Assembly (NCBI RefSeq): GCF_018320785.1
Contig: NC_054865.1
Coordinates: forward strand, 40,427,398-40,491,397
Source: Cheilinus undulatus
Lineage: Eukaryota; Chordata; Actinopteri; Labriformes; Labridae
Direction: 5' to 3'
DNA: 64,000 nt
Shown: in pieces, positions 11,909 through 24,700 of the stretch
How the letters are laid out: each line of letters opens with the position of its first letter
Numbering within the stretch: position 1 is the stretch's first letter
Notes under the pieces: model-generated
Database searches by the model: none
Told to the model about the DNA's origin: nothing
Seen by the model: the letters and a program-made list of their open reading frames with translations, nothing else
Translations under genes and position numbers: made by a program

Positions 11909-13808
11909 CTTTACAGGGTCAAAGTATAATTATTACTGGGAATCAGCCACATAAACCAAAACTTAATTAGAAAAACTAGTCTATTGGACTTTTTAAAAGG
12001 GGGAGTTACTTAATCTTCTGGTAAATAAAGCCTAATAACGACACAACTTACCTGCATCATGATCATTTAAGGATGCCCTTTTTTATAACCAGGCTCATAG
12101 CAGATGCCTCAATTTACACTATTTTGTCCAAATATGTTTCTCACAGGTGACCCAACCTTTGGATGCCCCCATGACAGCACTGTATGAAGACTCTTTACAG
12201 ACTAATGAAGGTAGTCTACATATTCTCTCCCTATATTTAGTTAAACTTAAACATCTCTGTTCAAACGAGTATGGAGGTGCTTTTAACCTCAGAGTGCTTT
12301 CATATGACTCAAGTTTAAGTGACGCCCACCACCCTGTGTGCAGAATCAATATTTTTTATTGAAGGAAATTTAATGATGCCATTAGGAAAATGAATAAATA
12401 CATAAAAAATATATTGCTCTTAGGGACAATTTCAATTTTTGTTGCAAAAATGTTCTTGTACAAGAGGATTATCTTTAAACACCTACTGTAATAATTACAG
12501 ATTTTGTTTCTACACTTAGTTTTCCCAAGTTTTAATTATGATGCTTCCAAACAGTGTTCCTGGTGCTGTTTGCTGCATGTTATCCCCACATTTCTGTGCT
12601 GTCCCATCTAAAAAGGGCAAAAGTTCAATGTGTACTACTATTTTTCCTGTTTCTATGCTACTTAGTTACATACTGTTATGTCTGGGCTTTCAAATTGTTG
12701 TTGGTACTTGCATATCTTAAGCTCACATAGTATTACAGCGATTGTGAGACATCATTATTTTTTGGGTACAGAAGATTTTAGTGTTTTTTAGCAAATGTCC
12801 AGAGTGAAATGTGAGGTTTGAACATGATGTAAACCATCAGACATGGATCCTGGGTTCTTGTCCTGATAGCGTGACACAAGACAGCTCATATCTCATCTGA
12901 GACTCCGGCATCACGTCGGCGGGCCACTATTTATGTCCTTCTTAAGTAATGTCCCCTGTAATTCAATTTCAAGGCAGCTAATTGAAACATCGGAAGAGGG
13001 CGAGGGATGCAAAGGGGAAAACAAGAAGTGACATGAGTTTGAGAAGGAGAAATGTGAGATTATAAGAGAAGGTTATAAAGGTAAATGTTAAGGCAATACT
13101 TTTTATACATATTGTGATAAAATAAAAGATTTATACACCCAAGTACAGACACATACCAAAATAAGATAATGCCAAGTAATTGTTTCCCATATATCTCTCC
13201 ATCTCCTCCATTAGTCCATCCGAGCAGCTGAAGAGCATCTTTAGCAAAATGAATGTAGCGGCTGCTCTAATCCAATCAGCCCTGCGAACCTAATTATGGA
13301 AGCAGCTATGTTCCACTCAGGCCGGCTGCAGGTAGACCGTCTGGAGCTCAGCACAGGAATGATGCGACTGCTCTGAAATCAGCAAAACCCAACGATTACA
13401 AATGAGCTGCAGCCACGAATCTGCTGCTCTGATGTGAAAGAACAGCTAAGAGTCTAACAGTTCTTTCGATCCCTCAGATTTGCACAAGCAGCAGCACTGG
13501 ATCGATCAGAATTTGATTGTTTCACTGGACCTGCATGTATGAAGAGTCACAGGTCAAAGATTAAGAGATTGAATGTATGTGAAATCAAAGTCCAGTCATG
13601 TTGCCATATTGCTAAATTAATTTCTTTTTCTGTTATAGTAGATTTTAATTTATTTTTACCACCTTCTATGTACTCCTTTATTCACAAATGTGCAGCCATC
13701 GTTAACCCATATAGGTCTGATGCAACATTTGCATGTATATTCATTTAAGACCTTTCTGTGCATTCAGGATAAACTTGCAGTTTTTTTGTTTTATTTTAAA
13801 AAATATAT

Positions 13809-13811
<3 letters not shown>

Positions 13812-13839
<28 letters not shown>
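13812..13839. repeat. Poly(T) tract
   Basis: Twenty-eight consecutive T residues; possibly the tail of an unrecognised retroposon on the - strand. Confidence 0.9.
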
Positions 13840-15568
13840 GTTAAACGTTGAAACAGATGACCTGATTATTTTAGAGAGTGAGAACATGGTGCAAATGTGA
13901 ATGACATCACAAAGTATTTAAGGGCAACAGCAAGAAAACTAAAATTCAGTTTTGTCAAGAAACTTAAATGAGCATTTATTTATAGTAATCTCAAATTAAT
14001 TTAACAGATATATCACAACTTAAACTTCTTATCTCAAGCTTTAGGGTTTCAGATAGTTTGTAAATCATATTTTTGTGTTTTGTTCAGTCGATTTATTTTT
14101 TCCTTTTGTGATACTAGATGAGCTTTGGGAGAAATGCAGAGACTTACCAAAGATTTAAGCCTTCAAGTGGCTTTTATTTCATGTCTCTATCTGCTACAGA
14201 GGCTAATAAATAAAGGGTTTAGAAATTGTTGAAATCAAAGGTTTTGGGAAGTTGTTTTTTAAGCATTACTTGGGTTTTAGAGTGTTTTTTTTAGGCAGCC
14301 TTGTGTGTAAATGGTTTAATCAGAGGCATAAATCATCACATTAAAACACCAAATGCTATGGCTGAAATTTAATACACATGTTTAGTACACATCACTGAAA
14401 CAAGCAAAATAAACATGTAAGATTTTTCTCTTTATCTTTTACCTTAAATGTTGCTTCAAACGTCTTATTGTTGATGCTATGTTTTAAGGGATGGCAAAAG
14501 TTCAAATTAGAAGATCTGCAATTTCCTTTCAGGTCAAAATGTCGCAGTACTGCAAGTATAGTTTAGCAAATATTTGGAGATTAAACACAAATTTTACAGT
14601 TTGACACACAACAGAAAAAGTAAAGTGCAGCACTAAATAAAAATTAAGAAATGTAGTATTCTTCTATGAAGACTCTGTACATTTATCTAGTGAAACAGAA
14701 GCTCCAGTAAATAAAATGCTAGCTTTTCTTAATTAATTCATAGTGATTATTATATTAACTGCACGCAATGTTTGAATGCATCTCTCCTTATCATTGTTAG
14801 TTAATATTCTGTTAAATGACCAGTCAATAGAGCACATATTAATAGGTGTCTTTGCAAACTGACTGCCTGATATGTTACCAGATTTTGTATCTGCTACTAT
14901 GTAGGATTAAGTCTTTCATGGGAATTAAGCAGAAGCAGCCTTAAAACATGTATAACATCCATAAATCTCTGTATTCTGTCTTGATGTCTTTATTCATATG
15001 AAGGCTGCCCTCAGTCAGGCTCTTTTCTAGAGACAGGCTGGATGGACAGAAGTCTTTTTCATCCCATAGAAAGTCACTGGGGAGAATAATTTAGTGACAT
15101 CGCACACACAGGAACACATATTTCCCCCAGGGGACCTGTTCACTCTAAGAATGAAGAAGACGCTTAGGAGAGGAGGGTGGATGGGACCCATGTGAACCAT
15201 TCACCCACACACATGCAAGGGCCCTGCTGGTGGTGACGGGTGGGGGGTTGGTGAGACAGAATCACAACGGGAAAAACATTTGAATGACAATGTTTTATTT
15301 TGCAAATCAAGATTTGACGTTAGATCATTTGAATGTACATGTTCTTATTTAGAACCAGTGCATACTAACTTTGATTTTACCTGAATTAATACCAGATGTC
15401 TTTGGTAACTAAAGTGTTACATTTTTATGTCTGCAGGATGAGCAGCTCCAAGGAAAAATGACGGTCTCACACAAGACAAAGGGACAAAGACGGCAAGAAA
15501 ATGTTCAGAGGGCCGTCATACCTCTTAGATCATCACCAAGCACACAAGCCTCCAGCCCCACCCAGATC

Positions 15569-15585
15569 TGTGTGTGTGTGTGTGT
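15569..15585. repeat. (TG)n microsatellite
   Basis: Eight and a half TG units. It faces an (AC)n tract about 107 bases downstream, forming an inverted pair around the exon-like segment at 15600-15683. Confidence 0.9.
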
Positions 15586-15599
15586 CTTTAGTATCACAG

Positions 15600-15683
15600 T
15601 CAGAGCGCTGCCTGAGTTGGAGCCAGAGGATCCATTAGAGCTGATTGAGGAGCACAAGGGTGCAGACGTAACCCTGAGAGAAG
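15600..15683 (+). other. Orphan exon-like segment (28 codons, phase 1-1)
   Basis: Flanked by an acceptor-like ...GTATCACAG and a donor GAGAAG|GTGAAG, this 84-base open segment reads RALPELEPEDPLELIEEHKG and on to DVTLREG, acidic and of protein-like composition. Its length is a multiple of three and it enters and leaves in the same phase. No partner exon was found on this strand within reach, and the peptide is not one I recognise. It may be chance or an exon remnant. Confidence 0.25.
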
Positions 15684-15692
15684 GTGAAGAGA

Positions 15693-15713
15693 ACACACAC
15701 ACACACACACACA
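15693..15713. repeat. (AC)n microsatellite
   Basis: About ten AC units, complementary to the (TG)n tract at 15569-15585. Confidence 0.9.
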
Positions 15714-17871
15714 AAGAGAATTAAGCCCAGTCACATAAAAGAAACTGGAGCCACAGGGAGATATGTCACAGTCATAATAAAATAAAGTCCAAAAAAGGCC
15801 ACAATACCCATGATACTCTCAATGAAAACACAGGCATTAAAGCTTGTACAAAGACTTAGATGCCCACAGTTTACATACATGCACATGCACACAAAATTTC
15901 TCTGTTTTTATTAATGCAGGTGGAGGACATTTTGGTTGCATCATGCAAAAGGTCTAAAGAGAGAGCTGTCTAACTTAATAGAGATGTCACAAAACAGAAA
16001 TATGTGTGTTTGTAATGTATAAGGGGTTACAAAATAAATGGAAGCACATCTGTAGGATCTTTTTGCTTTCAGTGAAACAGTGGGGATTCCTCTTCCCTTC
16101 AGAAATATTTACTTGTCACTGAATGACAACTGCAGGTGTTACCAATCACATTTGCAATGTTTCTGTTTTTCTTTAAGTGTCTCAGTGTGGCAGTGAGCCC
16201 AGCCCTGTTTTACAAGCTGAAACTAATGTGTTGCTACTCCAGTATCCTAACCGATTGGTAATTGTTGTCTGGCTAACACTTGACTGTTTATTATAGGTGT
16301 AAACTCTCCTAGTGTATTTCACTAGACTGATTACACAGTTGTCTCCTCCAGGGCATGAGGGATATGTGACAGTTTTCAGCCTCAGCTGGAAGTGTAATTA
16401 GCCTGCTTCACAACAGTTAAAAATAGTGGAAGAAATTTAATTTAATTGTCTGTGTCTTGCTTTTAAAAAATCCTTAGTGCTTTTTGCTCTGTACCCTAAC
16501 AGCAGGTGGATAATGTTAGCAGTGTGTGGGTGAGTGGAGTTAAGCAGTTAGCACAGTGCTGAATAAGAAGCCTGGGGTGTGGTTAGGCAAAAATAAGGCA
16601 AGTTTATATATTTACGGTAACTCATTTGGAGCCTTTATATATTTTTTAAAAGCCTTGAATTTGATTTTTTTTAATTAAAGGCTATCAAATGCTGTAAAAG
16701 TCTTATTTCGTCGTTGAGAGGTCTCAAATTTTACATAGCACTTGAAATGAGAGACATGTGGGCACTTCAGCAAATCAGCATGTCTGGTTACACTGTTTTA
16801 AAAATGTTGTGGTGTTGTTTTGTCAGAAATTTGTGGCATTTAATAAAGCTTTTATGTCCATGTATAATGTTCACATTCTCAGGAGGATAGAGGAAAGGAG
16901 AAAAAGATGAAAAATACAGGGAGTGAAAGGCAGGGGCAGCTGTTGATTATAAGATGACTTGCAAAAAGGCAAAGTAACTTGAGATGATGAGAATCAAAGC
17001 CATTGTGTATTTTAATTCATAGTGGCCATTCCTATGCTATATATTTTTTGCCATGAAAAATTAAAAAACGTACACATTTTCTATAAAATCCCATCATCAT
17101 CCAGGGACTTCTGCTGTGTTCCATTGACCTCAAGAGGGATGTCAGAGCTGGGAATGACGTCACACCTGAGTTGAACGCGTTCCATTTGCTAAAATACTTA
17201 AAAATACGGCCACAAGGAAACATATTTAGAAGTGATGATACACCTGCTCCATGATCTGTGATCAAAGTAAACTCTCTTTAAAGCTCTTCTCTGTGCTCAT
17301 TTTAAACAAGATGATGCAGGAGATGTGTCACATGTCAGAAACATCCCCGGTGAGATCATGGTTTCATTGCTGTTCTGTCAGCTGTAGTCGCTGCATAAAC
17401 AAATTTGAATATGTGTCTGTCTCTACGTAGCCAGCATCACAAGGCAGGTGGGCTGTGTGATGCTTTGTTAAGGCTCCACATTTAAATGTGTGCACTTAAA
17501 CTTTGTAGATAAGTCAAGAGGCACAGCGTTGATGCTCCCCTTATTGTGTTGTTGGCCTGTCACCACACATGCACACTGCTGTGCAGACGCTGAGCCATCA
17601 TGCAGTTGAGAGTGCAATAAGGAGGGAATGGCAACCGCTGTGGGAGTGGGTGGTAATGGTCAGAAATTCTGCAGGATTAGGAAGAGTCCCGCACAGGGAT
17701 TTAGTTTACAGAAAACTAACATTTTTTAATCATTACATTTCTCATAATGAGGGAGAAATGCACTAAAAATACACTTCTACATTTCCGCTGGAGATATTGC
17801 CAGAGCATGTACACATCCTTGGATCCCAAGAGCACATGTGCCTGGGACCGCTTCCAGCATGAACCTGGAAG
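15714..17871. other. Intergenic, no gene recognised
   Basis: AT-rich sequence. Around 16640-16760 there are words (CTTGAATTTGA, AAAAGTCTTA) also seen near 910-960, 1545-1610 and 18590-18670, suggesting copies of one diverged interspersed repeat. No exon seen. Confidence 0.4.
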
Positions 17872-18376
17872 CAGTGTTAATTTTGGCAGCTATTTTTAAT
17901 TTTAGTCTTAGTTTTATTCTTTAAATGAAATGCATGTTAGTTTTAGTTACATTTTAGTCATTTCTATCCTTTTTAGTTTTGGTCGAAGAAAACTCAAAAC
18001 ACTTTAGTCTTTTCTTTTAGTCCAAGCATCTATTCTTTTGCCTAAATCAGGTACCAAATCATTGTAGTGTTCTATGCACCCTGCCAAACCTGGGGTCCCT
18101 GCTTTCCACAGCTGAGAGGCAGAATAGCTACAGCTGCATTGTTTTTTTGACAGACTTACCCACAGCGGAGAAATATCATGGATTTCGAATGTCCAACGAA
18201 AACTACATTACATTTTAGTCTACTTTTAGTCATCTTGATGAAAACTGAACTTAGTTTTTGTCAGTTTTAGTCATCACAGATCTGCTTTTGTTAGTTTTAG
18301 TCTAGTTTTTGTCATGGAGAAAATGGCTGTTGACGAACATTTTTAATCATAGTTTTAGTCAACGAAATTTACACTG
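17872..18376. mobile_element. Non-autonomous hAT-like element, 505 bp
   Basis: Ends are CAGTGTTAATTTTG and its near-inverse CGAAATTTACACTG, flanked by 8-bp direct repeats CCTGGAAG and CATGAAAG (6 of 8 identical), as expected for hAT insertion. The interior is filled with repeated TTTTAGT/AGTTTTAGTC words and has no coding capacity. The pattern matches a repeat common in teleosts. Confidence 0.72.
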
Positions 18377-18554
18377 CATGAAAGCACACTTTTAAGTGTA
18401 TTTCACCTTCATTATGAATAAAAACAAAACATCAGTTTTCTGTTTAGTAAATATGTCTCATCATGTGCCGTTTTTGTTGAACAGAGTCCTCAGATGGGCA
18501 GAGCTGGGCAGCATGGCATGTACTCATCATATTGTGTTATTGTTTTTGTTGAAA

Positions 18555-18568
18555 GCCCCCTGGTGGCA
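18555..18568 (-). promoter_or_regulatory. CTCF-core-like site
   Basis: GCCCCCTGGTGGCA reads on the - strand as TGCCACCAGGGGGC, very close to the vertebrate CTCF core. The surrounding sequence may itself be repeat-derived. Binding is not shown. Confidence 0.35.
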
Positions 18569-18613
18569 GAATTTTACAAACCATGCATTTAAGACCTTGG
18601 AAAACCAAAAAAG

Positions 18614-18638
18614 CACAGAGCAAAAAAAAAGCTCTGTG
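18614..18638. repeat. Short inverted repeat around an A9 loop
   Basis: CACAGAGC, nine A residues, then GCTCTGTG: perfect 8-bp arms. Confidence 0.7.
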
Positions 18639-19470
18639 TTTATGTAATTAAAAGGTCTTAAAAGTCATTTACTTTTTAATGGCATAATGACTTAAAACTG
18701 AATTGTAACTGATCATGCATTGTACTTTTTAGTCTGTTTTGTAAATCTAAACAGTGAGAGGTAAACATACCCATTGAAACAACTGAGTTAAATCGATCTT
18801 ACATACTCACATTTGCTGCCTTCCCTCTCCACACCTCCAGGCTACTCATATTTTTCTTTTAACAAGTGCTCCTAAAACATAAAAACAAGTGTCCCAAGTA
18901 AGATCTAGTAAAGCTTCTGAAAGCCAAGACTTTATTTTACCATGCCAATGTTATTGTAGGAGCATAAAAAGTCAAAGTGTGTTTCCTGTAAAAAGAGCAT
19001 AAAGACAGTGTTGACAGAGTAAGAGAGGGTCTCCACCTCTCATCTCTGTCAGCATGTCAGATGGGAGCACAAGGAGCATCGCTAGAGAGGAGCTGGGTGA
19101 GGGTGCGAGGGGGGTGGAGACAGCACGTAGATGATGGTTGGGTGCCGTAAAGAGCTCAGAGAGTGTTGTGGGGGGGTCACACTCCAGCACACAGCAGAGT
19201 GACGGTGTTTGGCTGGGTGTCACGTCAGAGGGGCCACCTTACGTCACAGGCAAGGGTGAGAGAGGTCTTAATACAGCTCTGCACTCACTTGTCAATGAAA
19301 ATATAAAATAAAAATACAGAAAGAGAAAAAGAACAGAAAAGGAAAGTCACAACAACCCATCAGCCCTTCAAAATAAGAAGAGACCTTATAAAAATACAGA
19401 AACACTTTTACATCAGCATTTTTGGTCCGTAGTTTTTCAGCATCAAGAATAGAAAAGATAATGTAGAAAC
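18639..19470. other. Intergenic, no gene recognised
   Basis: Unique-looking sequence with a moderately GC-rich part at about 19020-19240. No exon or repeat recognised. Confidence 0.4.
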
Positions 19471-19900
19471 TAGGGCTGACAAAGTTAACGCGTTAACTTT
19501 AATTTATTTTAACGCCACAATTTTTTAGCATACTATTAACGCATGCACATTATGTGTGACCCCCGACCCCTCCCATAGTTTGCAAGATCAGGAAGCGGTG
19601 CAAGCAAGCAAAAATAAAGGACAGAGATTTTTGAATGGCAAGTTCAGTTTTAGATAAGACTGAAGTTGTTTGCACTTACTGTTGGCATGAACTGATGGAG
19701 TTTGTAGAGTCTTAAATATTCCATACTACTTGCTAGCCAAGCGCACCGCCAATGCAGAGAGCCGCCCCCTAGCCAGAGGCAGGCCATGCTGGATTGTTTA
19801 CATCTGAAACGCTCAGACAACGTGGAGGATGAGGTTCTGCTAGAAATAATTCGCATCCAACAGCTGCACTTATGAACTTTCTTCGAGAGCCATTATTGTA
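19471..19900. mobile_element. hAT-like element with one recognisable end
   Basis: The segment begins TAGGGCTGACAAAGTTAACG and includes a 20-bp perfect palindrome at 19481-19500, then ACGCATGCACAT and CCCCCGACCCCTCCCATAG, a pattern typical of a teleost hAT element with TAGGGCTG ends. The opposite end (AGCCCTA) was not found, so the 3' limit is a guess and the copy is probably truncated. Confidence 0.6.
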
Positions 19901-20524
19901 AGTGAAATACTAAAAGGCTCTCTGGACTTCATGTTTGCTCTCAGCAGAGACTTTACTTCTCCCAGTAATCTGCAGTTTAACTCTGTATATATATTATCTC
20001 TTTCTTGTATCATCCTGTTTTGAGCCCTCTTGGTGGAGAGAGGTGTTTCTGTGGGCCTTCATTCCCGCCATGTGAAGTTGAAATGAGATGCTTTTAGCAG
20101 AAAGGATCCAGAGAATGATTTGTTCTTGAATTCCTTTAAACCTTAACTGACCATGCAGGCTACGTTATGTACACGTGTGATGCTTGAGACCCATTGTTAT
20201 GTGTTAAGCTGCTGAGAACAACAGAGGAGTTAACTTCTAGAAGTCTGTAGCTGGACACTACATTGTAGTAATGTTACATTAAGGTCAGTATCTCCATCTG
20301 TTGTGGCTTGTTGAGTTTACCATGTTATACGCTCATCATATTTCTGGAGCATTCAGTATCTTTGAGCTTAATCTAGAGATTTATTTGGACATAATCTGTC
20401 ATTGTTTTGGGTTGTTGCCATGAACAAACATTTGCATAAAGAACGAATTTTTGTTCACTTTTGTTGATAAGGGCATCTAAATCTTGAGAAATATTCCTGT
20501 ATAGTACATTTAGAACAGATAAAC

Positions 20525-20565
20525 GTGTTTAATCTCACAACTATGAAAGTTGTAAGATTAAACAC
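20525..20565. repeat. Inverted repeat, 18-bp arms
   Basis: Arms 20525-20542 and 20548-20565 pair with one mismatch around a 5-base loop. It contains GTTTAATCT and AGATTAAAC. It may be part of a transposon end. Confidence 0.75.
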
Positions 20566-21511
20566 TAGCCTTAGTGGAAACAAAATATAAATCACTCATT
20601 CAGTCTATCTAATCATCCATCCCTTCAACCACTAGATGGAGCCAAATGCACTAAATACAGGGTTTCAACAAAAACAAATTTTTTCAACTGTAAACCCTTT
20701 AATTTTAGTTTGCCATTATTTTTATATCTTGCAGCAGTTGTTTCAAGAGTTATATCCTTAATTTTACATAACAGGGCAAGTACATAATAATTGACTGAAC
20801 TTAAGAAGATTAGAGTTGTAGATACTGAATAAATGTCCTTGTAGCATGTTTGAAATAGCGATGTTTATGGACATACACCTTACTTTAGAGTGCATCTTAC
20901 ACATTTAATTTAATTTCTGGTCCTTATTAGCTATTTGCAGCTCCTCCTAAAAGACATTTACCTTCTCTCAAAATTGAATCTTGATAAGCGTTTGATGCCC
21001 ACAGTGCTCAAACTATCCAGAGTTTCAAAAACATTAAGCCCCGAGCATGACAATTAAGTTTGATTTGGGGCTTGAAATGCAAATTTTTTTTCTTGTATTT
21101 AATTACTTTTTTTGTTTTTGTTTTTTTTTTTTTATTTTGACATGCTTTAAGTTGTGTTTCATGAAGTAGATTGCCCAAAAACATATAACAACAAAGAAAT
21201 GTCTACCATACTTTAGTCCACAGAGGACCACAGGCAATTCCAATCCCATGCCAATTGGCTTCTCTGTAATTTAGGGTGGCATTTATGTGTTTATAAGCTC
21301 TGTGTGGCTTTTTCTGCTCCTTTAACTGATTGAAAGAATAATAGAGGGAGCATAGGTTAATAAAGTTTTGACACTATAGGTTATTAATACTTCTTTTCTT
21401 TCAGTTAATTCCATTTAATGTTTTGAAAAAATGACTTGGATTTTATTAAACTTTTTTAAATTTAAATGCTACTGTCCAAATGTACAGGTCCACAGGCAAT
21501 ACTAATCCCAT

Positions 21512-21735
21512 GTGAATAGCACTTATGTGACACTATTTCTTACTTTTCTGTTACTCACATATCTCCTTACCTCTTTCCTTCTTACTCACCTACTTACTTT
21601 CTTATTTACTTACAGACTTTCTACCTTCCTTCCTTCATTACATACTTCCTCCTTCCCTTCCTCTCTTCCTTCTTTCCCCCCATCCTTTCTTACTTACTCA
21701 CTACTTCATTTCTTACTTGCTTATTTACTTTTAAG
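21512..21735. repeat. Pyrimidine-rich (TTAC)/(CTTC) imperfect microsatellite
   Basis: A strongly strand-asymmetric C+T-rich stretch of short tetranucleotide repeats such as TTAC, CTTC and CTTT. The open frame across it reflects composition only. Confidence 0.85.
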
Positions 21736-24700
21736 ATGAAAAATGAATTTATGTATTTTTCTCTTCAGCCTCACATAATTTCACTCAGAGGTTTATCATT
21801 AATTAACTGAAAATAGAAACTCATAGGTTCTTTGTGCACATTTTCACAGCTAAAGCATAGGCTCATCCCATATTTGTGATTTGCCAACACAAAAGCTGCA
21901 TGAAATAAGATAAAACTACATCTGGGTCTCATAGCAGAGCCCATATGATGATTAAGTGAGCGTCCAGATCTCTTAACCTTCATATTTCCCAGGAAACTCC
22001 TGGGAAATTTTACAACCTCCAATTATCTTCTGCCAGACTGAGAGAAGTAACACTTACAGACATGGCACAGACATGAGGTCAGGATTGGACAGTGGATGGC
22101 AATTTAGCCGCTCTGTGCACAGAGAGAAAGAAATACCTTATCATCAGTTTTCCAATGAGAAAATATTTGCTTCACCAGTTTATGAATATAGAAAAAAAAC
22201 ACTTTTAGTAACTAGAATACTTAATCTTTGTATGATTTAAAGGAAAAATCAGTCCTAATGAGTAAAAGCTAAAGAAGAGGAACCAAAATGAAACACCGCA
22301 GCACACCAGCTTTGTAACTCCTGCTTAAGCTGCTTGTCTTTACTTGTTTGTTGTTTTCAGAGGCATTTTTAGAGTTATCTATGCTATGATTTACAAATAT
22401 TTTTCTCCATGTTAGTCACATATAGTGTTGTAAGTTTGAACGCCTCTAAATGAAATAGTTGTAAAATCGAAATCAAAATGAAACATCCCATAATAGTAGC
22501 TGGTTAAAAACCTCTTCAAAGTAGGCTAAGTTCTCATCTTTGTACATCCTGTTGGTTTTGTTAGTCTGGTCAGAGATTTTGATCATCACGTCTGATGTTT
22601 TACTGTTCATGAGGGAAAAATATCTACTTGTGTTGCATTTCTATTCTCTTTTACTGAAGTATAGAATATATTTTCTGCTATAATGTAATGCTAAAATACC
22701 CTCCATTGTCTCTTTAATACTTTACCTAAATATTGGGGGAAGCTGACTGTGGTGAATGTCTCATCTCATATGTACATTTGGACTTAATAATGTCAATTAT
22801 GTTTAATTATTTTATCTTCCTAATGTGACCGTCATATTACTTAATATATATATTTTAATCATGTTTTATCAGCATTCTGGCACTCATTGCACAAGTTGCA
22901 AACATAGTATCGTTGTTAACAGACTCACACTGGTGGTTAAAGTACCTAACAAGAGCTTGTACATATTTGAATATTAATTTTATATGTTTCTAAATGTATT
23001 TGTTTTTTAAAATTCCTTTACATTGAGAGCAAAGCTAACCGGAGTCAAATGCTTTGATGCATTAAGCTAATAAAGCTAATTCTGATACTAATTTCAGCTT
23101 TGACTTAATAAGTTGTACAAAAATATATAAAACATGATCTGCATTTTCATAGTTTGTCCACTAGATGTCAGTGTTGTCCACAGATGTACCCTTACAGACA
23201 GGATGATGCATTTTTCTTTCTGCTAAGGACTCAAGAAGATCAGGACAGCAACAGGTTTGTGTGCTTTCAGTGTCAAAAGACAGACATTACGTTTGACTAG
23301 CAAGAAAATGAGCAGTGTAGTTTATTATGGAAGGTTTTTGTAGAAGAAAGAAAGACTAGGCATGGCATGGAATATAGTGTTCAGGATTTGGACAGAAAGA
23401 TGGGAATTCATTTGGCAGAGCTGAATCTGAAAAGAAAACTGACATCCAAAAATGAAAATGTTACACTGAACAACATGCTACTTAACAATGCAGACAATAC
23501 ACTTATTTCCCTGTAATAAGACCTGGCTGCTCTTCTGCTAATTAAATGTTTATTACTTTACTGGAGTTATGGTTTTGGCTTTCACTTTATGGTTTGTGTT
23601 CAACCCTTGATTTAAAAGCTGCTCTTCTTTGTTTTGAATTATGCCATAATCATATTTATTGAACAATTCCATCCAATAAAATCCTGATTGGTTGGCTGTA
23701 GCAGTTTCTCGTTGTGATCGTAGTCACTGAAACATCATTAGCATGTTGTTATAACTGCTGTTTTTTAATGAAACAGATGAATCATAGTGTTTTTAGAGTA
23801 TAAAAGGCTGGTGCCTTAAATGCACCACAAGGAATGCAACATGTGGGATAACAGACCAGTCATATCTCCTCAGATGATGATGTAGGTGGTCGTTCTCAGT
23901 AGAAACACTGGTGTGTGAGGTGAAATATGAACAGAACATACACTTCACTTCAAGAGCAGATCAAAGAGCTCTTTGGTGCTAAGCCGAAATCGATCCAGGG
24001 CTAAGACTTATGTGAGTAAGAGGAAAAGCGCAACCTCTTTTAGAGATTTTGAAGATATCACAGATCAGTTAGACCTGTTTTATCTTGATGTGAGGGGTTT
24101 TCTGAGGTTATCATGGGTCTGTTTCTCTGCACTGCAAGGGAACACACAAAAAGACTGCAGGCGCACTCGCACTACCTTTGTATTAGGAAAAATGAGCGTT
24201 CACAAAATAAAGTGTTATGAAGTATTTTTAATGAACTTTAATGAACTTTAAAGAAACAAGCACACAGCATAAAGTATAGCTGAGTGTCACATCACTGTGC
24301 ATGATCTGATTGCTTTACTGAAGCTTTTGGTCAGACCACACATGAAGTCTTCTAGCGCAGAGTTTGCTCAGTCTTTATTTAAATAAGGTCTATGAATAAA
24401 GCCCTGTTTTCATTCATCTTGACATTTGATAAAATTCTACTGCAGACTGTCAAAATTAAGAGGCTTGTAAAACATCAAGCCTGTGGTACAAAGTCAAGCT
24501 CTAAACATCCTTTTTTTCAGGACAACCTGGGCTTTAAGAATATGTTTGCTGAGGTAATGTTACTTGAATTTACAGAAAGGGGCTATAAATACAAACAGAC
24601 AAAAAAAAACAGAAATTGAAATTGATATTTATGTGTGGCATACAGTGAAAAATAATGACCAAGACATTTTTGCACAAACTTGTTTCCCCATCTCATGGGG

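Larger units (their letters stand above)
9061..15568. other. Intergenic, no gene recognised
   Basis: No convincing exon was found. Contents seen: AT-rich unique DNA; a GC-richer block at about 9590-10080; a transposon fragment near 11818-11908; complex homeodomain-site-like sequence at about 12890-13530; and a 28-T run at 13812-13839. Confidence 0.5.

Noticed and set aside
21512..21739. 75-codon Leu/Thr-rich frame
   Set aside because: Produced by the pyrimidine-rich microsatellite; not a protein.
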